NCBI RefSeq assembly: GCF_017833525.1 | Contig: NZ_JAFICD010000003.1 | Span: forward strand, 806,001 to 870,000 | From: Duganella sp. 1411 | GTDB taxonomy: Bacteria > Pseudomonadota > Gammaproteobacteria > Burkholderiales > Burkholderiaceae_D | DNA: 64,000 nt | Reading direction: 5' to 3' | Shown: one piece after another, positions 16,860-25,068 of the stretch | How the letters are laid out: each line of letters starts with the position of its first letter | Numbering within the stretch: position 1 is the stretch's first letter | Position numbers and translations under genes: made by a program | The notes under the pieces: model-generated | The model's database searches: none | What the model saw: only the letters and a program-made list of their open reading frames with translations | What the model was told of the DNA's origin: nothing

Positions 16860-19800
16860 ACCGCCCCCTGTCTTTGCTCGTGCAACTGGCGCTCGCGTTC
16901 CATCTCGGCGTCCATCGCCGCCTTGAATTCCGGTTTTTTATACTCCGGCGTTTCTTCTTCCGGCGGCTTCCACGGACGCGGATCGTCGCCATACTCGACC
17001 ACATACTCACCCGGCGGCGTGCCGGTCAGTAAGGCGTGCCCCTTGTCATCCAGCTTGCCTTCGCGCACGGTGCCATTCTCGAAGGTGACCTTATAGGCGG
17101 CGCCGGGGATGGGCGCCAGGTCGTCGTAATGGAACAGGATTTCGATCGAGTTATCAAGATTGGCAGCCTGCGGCAAGGCCGGCAGCGCAGGCGTGGCGCT
17201 CATCGGCCCGGCCAGCTCCTTCAGGCTGGCCTTGAAATCGATCTTGCCCGGCCCATGCAGCTCGATGTTGCCGCCGTCAAGCTTGAGATGGGCGCCTTGC
17301 GCGGTCAGCCGCACATGCTGCTTGCCGGCGATGTTGATGCCCTTGGTCGTGCTGGCGACAGTGAGCGCCTTGTCGGCCGTCAGCTTGGTCTCGCCGGCCT
17401 GGCTCTGGCTGCTCACCTTGCCGCTGGCCGCGTGCAGGCGGATGCCGATCTCCTGATTGGGCTTTTGCGCGTTGACCGCCTTGCCGTAGGTGACAAGCTT
17501 GATGCCTTCCTTGACGCTCGTGTAGCTGTTGCGTTGCGACGCGAAGTTGATATCGTGCCCAGCGCTCAAGCTGGTGCCGGCGGCGCCCAGCACCGCGTTG
17601 GCCGGCGTGGTGGCCGCGATGCCCGCAGGCGAGCTCAATTGCAGATGCGGCTCGCTGTAGGCCGGCGCATCGGATTCCGTCGTGCCCAATACCTCCATGG
17701 TGCGCTTGAGTTGGGCGATGGCGGGCAGCGGCGCTTCCGTCCCCGTGGCAGGTGCCTGACCGCCGACCGTCAACGTGCTGTGCTTCTGCGCCATCTCGGC
17801 CAGATCGGTCTGCAGCTGTACGCTTTCCTCGATCTGCGTGATGGCCTCTTTCGAATCCATCTGGCTGCCGGTGGCGCTACCGCGCGCGTCTGTCGACAGC
17901 AGCAACCCCTTGCCGGCGCGCACCGCGACGCTGTGTTCGGTCTTGAGCTCGGCGCCGAAGCCGGCCGGCTTGAGCCGCTGGTTGTCGCTCTGGTGCAGCA
18001 AGTGGCCCAGGTTCAGCTCGGCCGTGCCCTGGTGCGCGGTGGCGTGGCGCTGCAAGCCCAGGCGCGACTGGCCGGGCGTGTCGTCGAACACCAGCTGGTT
18101 GTACGCGCCGCTGCCGCCCTGGCTCGATTGCAGCGCCTGCGTCTTGATGCCCGACAGCGCCGCCGGGTGCGCGTGGCCACCGGCCTCGCCCGGGAACCAG
18201 GCCGGCGCGTTGCCGGTCGCCACGCCGGCGCCGCCGGCCACCTGGTTGTGCTGCGCGTCGGCCTGGCCGCGGCCGTTGTAGACGGTGCCGAGCACCACCG
18301 GCCGGTCGATGTTCCCTTCCAGGAAATCGATCAGTACTTCCTGGCCGATGCGGGGCAGGGCGCTGCTGCCCCAGTTGGCGCCGGCCACCGGCGCCATCGG
18401 CGTGGCCACCCGCACCCACGTGCCGGCCTGGTCGTCGCCGGGCGCGCCGGTGTGGCCGTCGGGCATCGGATGCTGCAGGCGGCTATGGCTTTGCGCGCCG
18501 CGCTGCCAGTGGAACTGCACTTTGACGCGGTGGTCGCGGTCGGTATGGATCGGCGCGCCCGGCGGGCCGACCACGATGGCGGTCTGCTGGCCGTGGATGG
18601 TCGGGCGCGGATGGAGCAATTGGCCGTGGGCGTCGGTGCCGCTGGAGCGGTAGGGAATGTTGCTGCGGATGGCGTCGATGCGGTTGCGGTACAAGGGCCG
18701 CTCGGCGATGGCCTTGCCCACCGCGTGCAGGCTGGTTTTTTCCTCTTCGCCGATCAAGGCGTCGAGCAGGCCTTGGCCGAGCCGCTGCATCAGGCTCGAC
18801 TTCAGGTCGGCGCCGAGGTTGTTGTGCATCAGGTGCACCACGCGCACGATCAAAAAGCTGCGCTCGTCGTCGCTGCCGGCCAGGTCGAACTGGGCCTGCC
18901 CGGTCAGTGCGAAGGTGGTGCCCGGCGCGAGCGTGCGCACGGTGCCGGCGCCGACATGGATTTCCTTGCTGGCCTCGAACGCCTGCAACTGGTTGTCGGC
19001 GATGCGCTGGCCCTGTTCGCGCGACTGGTAGGCGTAGGCGCCGGGGGCGTCGCGGCTGACCAGTGGCGCGCCGTCGCCGCCGTCCGCGCTGGCGGCGCCG
19101 ACGTCGCGGGTGTCGAGCGAGCGGTAGTCCCAGCTGCTCAGCTCGATGGCGTTGGTTTGCAGGCGCAGCTCGGTGCGCCAGCGGTCCAGCGTGTCTTCCC
19201 GCATCGTCGCGCCGGGCTGGCTGAAGGCCACGCTGGCCTGCGCGTTGGGCTTGAAGCTGCCGTTGTGGTCGGCGATGACCATGGTGTGGCTGCCCAGGCC
19301 GGGGCTGGCGGCGTCGCCGCTGTGCTCGAAGTAATGGAACAGGCCTTCCTCATGCATCAGGCGTTCGGCGAAGGCGAGGTCGCTCTCCTGGTATTGCGTG
19401 GTGATGCTGCGCTTGGGATAGACGGCGCGGTCGACGATGTCGAAGCGCCACGCCGGCGCCAGCTTGCCTTGGCCCTGGTAGGCGTTGAAGATGGTGTCGA
19501 GGATGTCGAACACCGTCATGTCCTGGAAGATGCGGCTGTCGCGTCCGCGCGCGAGGAAGGCGGTCCAGGGTTCGACGGTGAGGTTGTAGCGGGCGAAACC
19601 GCCGTTGGCGCCGGCCATGTCGATCGCGGTGACGTGGCCGTGGAAGGGGCGCAACTGATCGCGGCTGGCGGCGGTCATCAGCTCGAGCAGCACCGGCTGG
19701 CCGATCAGCGATTTGAGGGGAATGGCGGCGTCGGTCGACAACGCGGCGATCTTGAAGCGGAAGCCGGTGCCGATGCCTTCCTCGCCGCGCACGCATTCGG

Positions 19801-19921
19801 CCAGCAGCACGTCGGCGCCGAGCGGCGTAATCAGTCGGAGCAGCCGTGTGCCTTGCGAGAAGCCGGCGAGCAGCGCCAGTGGGTCGTACTCGCCTAGCGG
19901 TGATGAAATCGGTTCTGACAT
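16856..19921 (-). CDS. vgrG: VgrG1, T6SS spike protein with C-terminal extension
   Basis: A 1021-residue VgrG (TssI), start taken at ATG 19921 (MSEPISSPLGEYDP). The N-terminal gp27-like part is recognised from LIGQPVLLELMTA, RDSRIFQDMTVFDIL and the ERLMHEEGLFHYFEH motif. The gp5-like OB region follows (RDHRVKVQFHWQRG; GSSALPRIGQEVLIDFLEGN). Then come the DUF2345 region and a C-terminal extension of about 80 residues (ILFHYDDLAPIPGAAYKV) that looks transthyretin-like and ends in a charged helix. Such extensions often load effectors. It is translationally coupled to the PoNe-type effector downstream and stands divergent to tssF1. Confidence 0.95.
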   Translation of the reverse strand: MSEPISSPLGEYDPLALLAGFSQGTRLLRLITPLGADVLLAECVRGEEGIGTGFRFKIAALSTDAAIPLKSLIGQPVLLELMTAASRDQLRPFHGHVTAIDMAGANGGFARYNLTVEPWTAFLARGRDSRIFQDMTVFDILDTIFNAYQGQGKLAPAWRFDIVDRAVYPKRSITTQYQESDLAFAERLMHEEGLFHYFEHSGDAASPGLGSHTMVIADHNGSFKPNAQASVAFSQPGATMREDTLDRWRTELRLQTNAIELSSWDYRSLDTRDVGAASADGGDGAPLVSRDAPGAYAYQSREQGQRIADNQLQAFEASKEIHVGAGTVRTLAPGTTFALTGQAQFDLAGSDDERSFLIVRVVHLMHNNLGADLKSSLMQRLGQGLLDALIGEEEKTSLHAVGKAIAERPLYRNRIDAIRSNIPYRSSGTDAHGQLLHPRPTIHGQQTAIVVGPPGAPIHTDRDHRVKVQFHWQRGAQSHSRLQHPMPDGHTGAPGDDQAGTWVRVATPMAPVAGANWGSSALPRIGQEVLIDFLEGNIDRPVVLGTVYNGRGQADAQHNQVAGGAGVATGNAPAWFPGEAGGHAHPAALSGIKTQALQSSQGGSGAYNQLVFDDTPGQSRLGLQRHATAHQGTAELNLGHLLHQSDNQRLKPAGFGAELKTEHSVAVRAGKGLLLSTDARGSATGSQMDSKEAITQIEESVQLQTDLAEMAQKHSTLTVGGQAPATGTEAPLPAIAQLKRTMEVLGTTESDAPAYSEPHLQLSSPAGIAATTPANAVLGAAGTSLSAGHDINFASQRNSYTSVKEGIKLVTYGKAVNAQKPNQEIGIRLHAASGKVSSQSQAGETKLTADKALTVASTTKGINIAGKQHVRLTAQGAHLKLDGGNIELHGPGKIDFKASLKELAGPMSATPALPALPQAANLDNSIEILFHYDDLAPIPGAAYKVTFENGTVREGKLDDKGHALLTGTPPGEYVVEYGDDPRPWKPPEEETPEYKKPEFKAAMDAEMERERQLHEQRQGAV

Positions 19922-20194
19922 ATGACTCACACTCCCATACGCGGCGCCGTCAAACGCAGCGCCTAACTCGATGCAGTCCACACAAGATTACACCTTAGAA
20001 TTTACTATTTGGCAAGAGCGATTCGTTTGCCGGTCACAGCCGTTGCCCGCACGATTTTCCGGGGTTGTTGCATTTCCACCGCCGAGGTTGGCATGTTGCT
20101 TCAACTCAAAAACGCGGGCCCATCGTCATGACATGATCGACCTCCTGTGCAGCCCGTTATTGCCAACAGGCATCGCGGGCACGCCCACCCTGCG

Positions 20195-22045
20195 ATGGAT
20201 GCCGCGATGGAAAAACTACTGCCGTACTTCGAGCGTGAACTGGGCCTGCTGCGCCGTGGCGGCGCCGAGTTCGCGGGGCGTTATCCCCGGCTGGCCGGCA
20301 GCCTGCGGATGCACGGCGAGACCTGCGCCGATCCCCATGTCGAACGCCTGATCCAGGCCTGCGCCTTCCTCAACGCGCGCGTCGCCAAGCTGCTCGACGA
20401 CGGCCACGCCGGCTTCACCGAAGCGCTGCTTGGCATGCTGTATCCGCACTACCTGCGCCCGATGCCGTCCTGCTCGATCGCCCGCATCGATTACAGCGGC
20501 GGCAGGGAGCGCGACGTCGGCGGCGTCGCCACGCAGGCGCGCGGCACCGCGATGAAATCGATCGGCAAGGACGCCGTAACGTGCTGCTTCCGCACCGTCT
20601 ACGACGCCACGGTCGCCCCCGTCGCCATCGACGCGGCATGGTTCGAACCTTACATCCAGGTGCCGTCGACGATATCGCTGCCGTCCGAGGCCGGCGCGGC
20701 GATCTGCATCACCATCGCCAGCATGGGCGCCGCGCGCGCCCTGGCGATGCAAGGCGTATCGACGATGCGCGTCTTCATCGACGGCGAGGCCTCGTTGTGC
20801 GCCACCCTGCGCGACGCGCTGTTCATGCGCGCCGCCTGCGCCTGCGTGGAGGCCGAAGGCCAGTGGCGCATGCTGGCCGGCTGGCCGGTCGCGCCGGTGG
20901 GCTTCGCCGCCGACGAAGCGCTGCTGCCAGGCGCGCCGTCGGAACACAGCGCCTACCGGCTGATCAGCGAGTACTTCGCCTTTCCCGAAAAATTCAACTT
21001 CTTCGACATCGATCTGGGCGCGCTGATCGCCGCGGCGCCCGCCGGTGCCGCCCAACTGACGTTGCGCCTGGCGCTGGCGGACGTGCGTCCCGACACGCCC
21101 GCCGCGCGCACGCTGCGCGGCCTCTCGGCGGACAATCTGGTGCTCGGCTGCACGCCGGTCATCAACCTGTTCGCGCATTCGGCCACGCCGATTCATGTGA
21201 CCCACGCGTGCAGCAGCTATCAGGTGATCCCCGACGAGATGCCAGCGAGCGGTTGCGAAATCTACAGCATCGACACGGTGCACCTGCTGAACAAATCGGC
21301 GCAGGGCAGCGTTGTCACGGAATTCTTCCCCTACTATTCGCTGCGGCACGACGGTGGCGCCAGCCGCAAAGGGCGATACTGGCTGGCCGGCCGCGAGGAT
21401 CTGGCGCTGGGTGGTGCCGGCCACGATTTTTCGCTGACGCTGGTGGACCACGCGTTCTCGCCGCTGCACGCCGACAAAGGCACCGCCTGCGTGCGCATCA
21501 CCTGCACCAACCGCAATCTGCCGCACGACCTGCAATATGGCCGAAGCGGCGGCGATTTGCGCGCGCTCACCCCAAGCAGCAACTTCCCGATCCGTATGCT
21601 GCGCCGGCCGACCATCTCGCACGGGCCGGCGTCGCGCGGCAGCGGTCAATGGGGCCTGGTCGCCCACCTGGCGCTGAACCACCGCTCGCTGACGCAGGAA
21701 GGCTTGCCGGCGCTGATCGCCATGCTGCGCCTGTATGCGCGGCAGGACAACGCCGTCTCCCAGCGCCAGATCGAAGGGATCACCGCGCTGTCGCACCGTC
21801 CGGCGACCACCTGGCTGCGGCAGGCGCGCGGCAACGCCTGCCTGCGCGGGACCGAAGTGACCGTCGCCCTGGACGAGGAAGCCTACTCCGGCACCGGCAT
21901 CCATATCTTCGCGCAGGTGCTGGACCACTTGTTTGGCCTGCACGTCCACCTGAATAGCTACACACAACTGGTCGTCGTCTCCCACGACAGCGGAAAGGAG
22001 TTGCTGCGATGCCCACCACGCAACGGCGCGTTGACGCTGGCCTGA
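20195..22045 (+). CDS. tssF: T6SS baseplate protein TssF, copy 1
   Basis: A 616-residue TssF (VasA), part of the TssF2G wedge of the T6SS baseplate. The N-terminus MDAAMEKLLPYFERELG is the family's signature start. A second feasible ATG is at 20207. An upstream ATG at 20133 is out of frame with this gene, although the same bases precede tssF2 in frame, so I exclude it. Further family landmarks: AGRYPRLAGSLR, EALLGMLYPHYLRPMPS, RLISEYFAFPEKFNFFDIDL and NRNLPHDL. It overlaps tssG by 37 bp. The closely similar copy at 23188-25032 is a tandem duplicate. Confidence 0.95.
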   Translation: MDAAMEKLLPYFERELGLLRRGGAEFAGRYPRLAGSLRMHGETCADPHVERLIQACAFLNARVAKLLDDGHAGFTEALLGMLYPHYLRPMPSCSIARIDYSGGRERDVGGVATQARGTAMKSIGKDAVTCCFRTVYDATVAPVAIDAAWFEPYIQVPSTISLPSEAGAAICITIASMGAARALAMQGVSTMRVFIDGEASLCATLRDALFMRAACACVEAEGQWRMLAGWPVAPVGFAADEALLPGAPSEHSAYRLISEYFAFPEKFNFFDIDLGALIAAAPAGAAQLTLRLALADVRPDTPAARTLRGLSADNLVLGCTPVINLFAHSATPIHVTHACSSYQVIPDEMPASGCEIYSIDTVHLLNKSAQGSVVTEFFPYYSLRHDGGASRKGRYWLAGREDLALGGAGHDFSLTLVDHAFSPLHADKGTACVRITCTNRNLPHDLQYGRSGGDLRALTPSSNFPIRMLRRPTISHGPASRGSGQWGLVAHLALNHRSLTQEGLPALIAMLRLYARQDNAVSQRQIEGITALSHRPATTWLRQARGNACLRGTEVTVALDEEAYSGTGIHIFAQVLDHLFGLHVHLNSYTQLVVVSHDSGKELLRCPPRNGALTLA

Positions 22046-22992
22046 TCGGCGAGCTGCTGGAAGAGCCCCACCGCTTTCAGTTCTTCCAGGCGGTGAGGCT
22101 GATCGAGCTCGCGCAGGATCGGGATGGCGGCGCCGGCCTCGATGGCGTGCGCTTTCGCAACCGGCTGTCGCTGGGCTTCCCGCCCAGCCAGATCGAAAAC
22201 ATCAGCAGCGACGACAAGGCGATCCGCATCACGCCGGCGTTTATGGGCATGCTGGGCAGCCAGGGCGCGCTGCCGCTGCACTACTCGGAACGCATCAACC
22301 GCCACGAGAAGGGCAACAGCGACGGCGGACCGCGCGCCTTCCTCGATATCTTCTCGCATCGCGCGCTGACGATGTTCTATCAGGCCTGGGCCAAGCACCG
22401 TCCCGAATGCATGGCGACGAGCGAAGGCGGCGACGGGTTCATGGCCATACTCACCGCGCTGGCCGGCGCGCGGGAAGGCGAGGCCGGCACGCTCGCGCGC
22501 GAAACGCTGGCGTTCTACGCGATGCAGATTCGCAGCCGCGCCGTCTCCGCGCCGCTGATGGCGGGGCTGTATGCGGAGTATTTCGAGGTGCCGTTCGCGG
22601 TGGAGCAGCTGGTCGGCGAATGGCAGGAACTGCCGGCGCGCGATCAGGCGCAGTTGGGCAAGGCCCATGTCGACTTGGAGACAGGTGTACTGCTTGGCGC
22701 GCGCGTGTACGCCTGCGACGCGCGCGTGCGCCTGCGTATCGGTCCGCTGGACAGGGAAAGCTACGAACGCTTTCTGCCGGGACGCAGCGCGGCGCTGCAT
22801 CTGGAGGCGCTGCTCAAGCTTCAATGCGGCGTGGGCATGACGTACCAAGTGTATCTGATACAGCGCGCCGAGGATGTGCGCGGCTTCAGCCTGGACGCCG
22901 CCGGTGGCGCGCACCTGGGCGTGGACGCCTGCCTGTATAGCGCGCCGCCGGCATGCGACCGTGAGGATTTGATGTATTTGCTGCATACCTGA
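22009..22992 (+). CDS. tssG: T6SS baseplate protein TssG
   Basis: A 327-residue TssG (VasB), the partner of TssF in the baseplate wedge. Recognised from HRFQFFQAVRLIE, the MLGSQGALPLHYSE motif, and FLDIFSHRALTMFYQAW. An AAGGAG Shine-Dalgarno stands eight bases before ATG 22009 inside the end of tssF1, so the pair is translationally coupled. It is the only tssG seen here, while tssF occurs twice. No tssA, B, C, E, J, K, L, M or H is in the window, so the rest of the machine must be encoded elsewhere or this set is accessory. Confidence 0.95.
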   Translation: MPTTQRRVDAGLIGELLEEPHRFQFFQAVRLIELAQDRDGGAGLDGVRFRNRLSLGFPPSQIENISSDDKAIRITPAFMGMLGSQGALPLHYSERINRHEKGNSDGGPRAFLDIFSHRALTMFYQAWAKHRPECMATSEGGDGFMAILTALAGAREGEAGTLARETLAFYAMQIRSRAVSAPLMAGLYAEYFEVPFAVEQLVGEWQELPARDQAQLGKAHVDLETGVLLGARVYACDARVRLRIGPLDRESYERFLPGRSAALHLEALLKLQCGVGMTYQVYLIQRAEDVRGFSLDAAGGAHLGVDACLYSAPPACDREDLMYLLHT

Positions 22993-23187
22993 GCAGTAAA
23001 GGGACTTGGCTTTGCCAGTAAAGGCGAACGTGCTGCGTGTCCGCTTTGTCCCGACGCCCTGTGGCGTTTTGGTTGCACCCCTTGGGCACATTGCGTCACC
23101 TCAAAAGCGCGCTTCCATCGCCATGACATGATCGACCTCCTGTGCAGCCGTTTATTGCCGCAAGGCATTGGCCACGTTCACTCTTCG

Positions 23188-25032
23188 ATGGATGCCGCGA
23201 TGGAAAAACTACTGCCGTACTACGAACGGGAACTCAGCGAGCTGCGCCGCGCCGGCGCCGAGTTCGCCGGCCGTTACCCCCAGCTGGCCGGCAGCCTGCG
23301 GATACGGGGCGAAACCTGCGCCGATCCCCATGTCGAACGTCTGATCCAAGCCAACGCCTTCCTCAACGCCCGCGTTGGCCAGCGGCTTGACGACGGCCAC
23401 TCGCGCCTGACCGAAGCGCTGCTCGGCATGCTGTACCCGCACCATCTGCGGCCGATGCCATCGTGTTCGATCGCCCGCATCGACTATAGCGAAGCGCCGA
23501 AAAACTCGGTCAGCGGCGTCACCGTCCTGCCGCGCGGCGCGGCCGTGAAGTCGCTGGCGCCCAACGTCGTGGGCTGCGGCTTTCGCAGCGTGTACGACGC
23601 CACGGTCGCCCCGGTCGGCATCGGCGCCGCCTGGTTCGAACCGCACATCCACGTGCCATCGACCGTCGCGCTGCCGGCTGATGCCGGCGCGGCGATCTGC
23701 ATCACGATCGAAAGCACCGGCGCCGCGCGCGGCCTGGCGCTGCAAGGCCTGACCGCCATGCGGGTGTTCATCGACGCCGATGCCAGGCTGCGTGCCACCC
23801 TGCGCGACGCGCTGTTCACGCGCACCGCCTGCGCCTGCGTCGAGGCTGAGGGCCAATGGCGCACGCTGGCCAAGCCGCCGATCGCACCGGTGGGTTTTGC
23901 CGACGACGAGGCGCTGCTGCCGGCCGCCCCCTCCGAACACGCCGCGTACCGGCTGCTTGGCGAGTACTTCGCCTTCCCGGAAAAATTCGACTTCTTCGAC
24001 ATCGACCTGGGCGCCCTGATCGCCGCCAGTCCGGCCGACTGCACCCGGCTCACGCTGCGCCTGGCGCTGACGGACGTCCGTCCCGACACGCCCGCCGCGC
24101 GCGTGCTGCGCACACTGACCGAAGCGAATCTGGTGCTCGGCTGCACACCCGTCGTCAACCTGTTCGAGCAGGCGGCCGTGCCGGTCCGCGTCACCCCCTT
24201 GCGCAACAACTATCCAGTGGTGCTCGACGCGGTGCAGGCCGGCGACTGCGAGATCTACAGCATCGACGCCGTGCAGCTGGTGCGCAAGGCGCAACAAGGC
24301 AGCGGCATCACGGACTTCTCCCCTTACTACTCGTTTCGGCGGGACGCGGCCGGCGGCAAAGGCCACCACTGGCTTGAACGCCGCGAAGATATCGGCGACG
24401 CCGCCGACCACGGCGTTTCGCTCACGCTGGTCGGCCAGCAGCTCTCGCCCCTGCGGCTGGAGGACGGCACGGCGTCGGTGCGGGTCACCTGCACCAACCG
24501 CAACCTGCCGCAAAACCTGCAGTGCGGACGGACCGGCGGCGACCTGCGCGCGGTCAAATCCACCGGCAACTTCCCGATCCGCATGCTGCGCCGGCCGACG
24601 CTGTCGCACCCGCCGGCGTCGCACGGCGACAGCCAGTGGGGCCTGATCGCCCATCTGGCGCCGAACCACCGCTCGCTCACCCAGCAAGGCCTGCCCGCGC
24701 TGGCCGCCACGCTGCGGCTGTACGCGCAGCGCGACAACGCCATCGCGCAGCAGCAGATCGACGGCATCACCGGCCTGTCGCACCGGCCTGCGTCGGCCTG
24801 GATGCGGCAAGCCGGCGACAGCGCCTACCTGCGCGGGATCGAAGTGACGGTCACGCTGGACGAAGCGGCGTACGCCGACACCGGCGTCCACGTCTTCGCC
24901 CAGCTGCTCGATCACCTGTTTTGCCTGAACGTCCACCTGAACAGCTACACGCAGCTGGTGATCGTCTCCCACGCCACCGGCAAGGAAGTGCTGCGCTGCG
25001 CCCCGCGCGCCGGCGCCTTGCCGCTGGCCTGA
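23188..25032 (+). CDS. tssF: T6SS baseplate protein TssF, copy 2
   Basis: A 614-residue TssF that aligns along its whole length with copy 1 (MDAAMEKLLPYYEREL; AGRYPQLAGSLR; YFAFPEKFDFFDIDL; NRNLPQNL). The similarity extends into about 55 bases of untranslated DNA before both genes (TGACATGATCGACCTCCTGTGCAGC), so the duplication included the leader. An in-frame ATG at 23128 exists but lies in that leader and is out of frame in copy 1; ATG 23188 is preferred. It has no tssG partner of its own and is followed 36 bp later by vgrG2. Confidence 0.93.
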   Translation: MDAAMEKLLPYYERELSELRRAGAEFAGRYPQLAGSLRIRGETCADPHVERLIQANAFLNARVGQRLDDGHSRLTEALLGMLYPHHLRPMPSCSIARIDYSEAPKNSVSGVTVLPRGAAVKSLAPNVVGCGFRSVYDATVAPVGIGAAWFEPHIHVPSTVALPADAGAAICITIESTGAARGLALQGLTAMRVFIDADARLRATLRDALFTRTACACVEAEGQWRTLAKPPIAPVGFADDEALLPAAPSEHAAYRLLGEYFAFPEKFDFFDIDLGALIAASPADCTRLTLRLALTDVRPDTPAARVLRTLTEANLVLGCTPVVNLFEQAAVPVRVTPLRNNYPVVLDAVQAGDCEIYSIDAVQLVRKAQQGSGITDFSPYYSFRRDAAGGKGHHWLERREDIGDAADHGVSLTLVGQQLSPLRLEDGTASVRVTCTNRNLPQNLQCGRTGGDLRAVKSTGNFPIRMLRRPTLSHPPASHGDSQWGLIAHLAPNHRSLTQQGLPALAATLRLYAQRDNAIAQQQIDGITGLSHRPASAWMRQAGDSAYLRGIEVTVTLDEAAYADTGVHVFAQLLDHLFCLNVHLNSYTQLVIVSHATGKEVLRCAPRAGALPLA

Positions 25033-25068
25033 GCACCGCCCGATTCGCCGCATACCAGAGGAGTAACC

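Noticed and set aside
17036..19897. A 953-codon open frame antisense to vgrG1
   Set aside because: Shadow of a GC-rich coding region; VgrG landmarks are unmistakable on the minus strand.
20133..20194. N-terminal extension of tssF1/tssF2 beginning at the shared ATGATCGACCTC
   Set aside because: The ATG is in frame in copy 2 but out of frame by two bases in copy 1, so the conservation is of DNA, not of protein. The family start is MDAAMEKLL.
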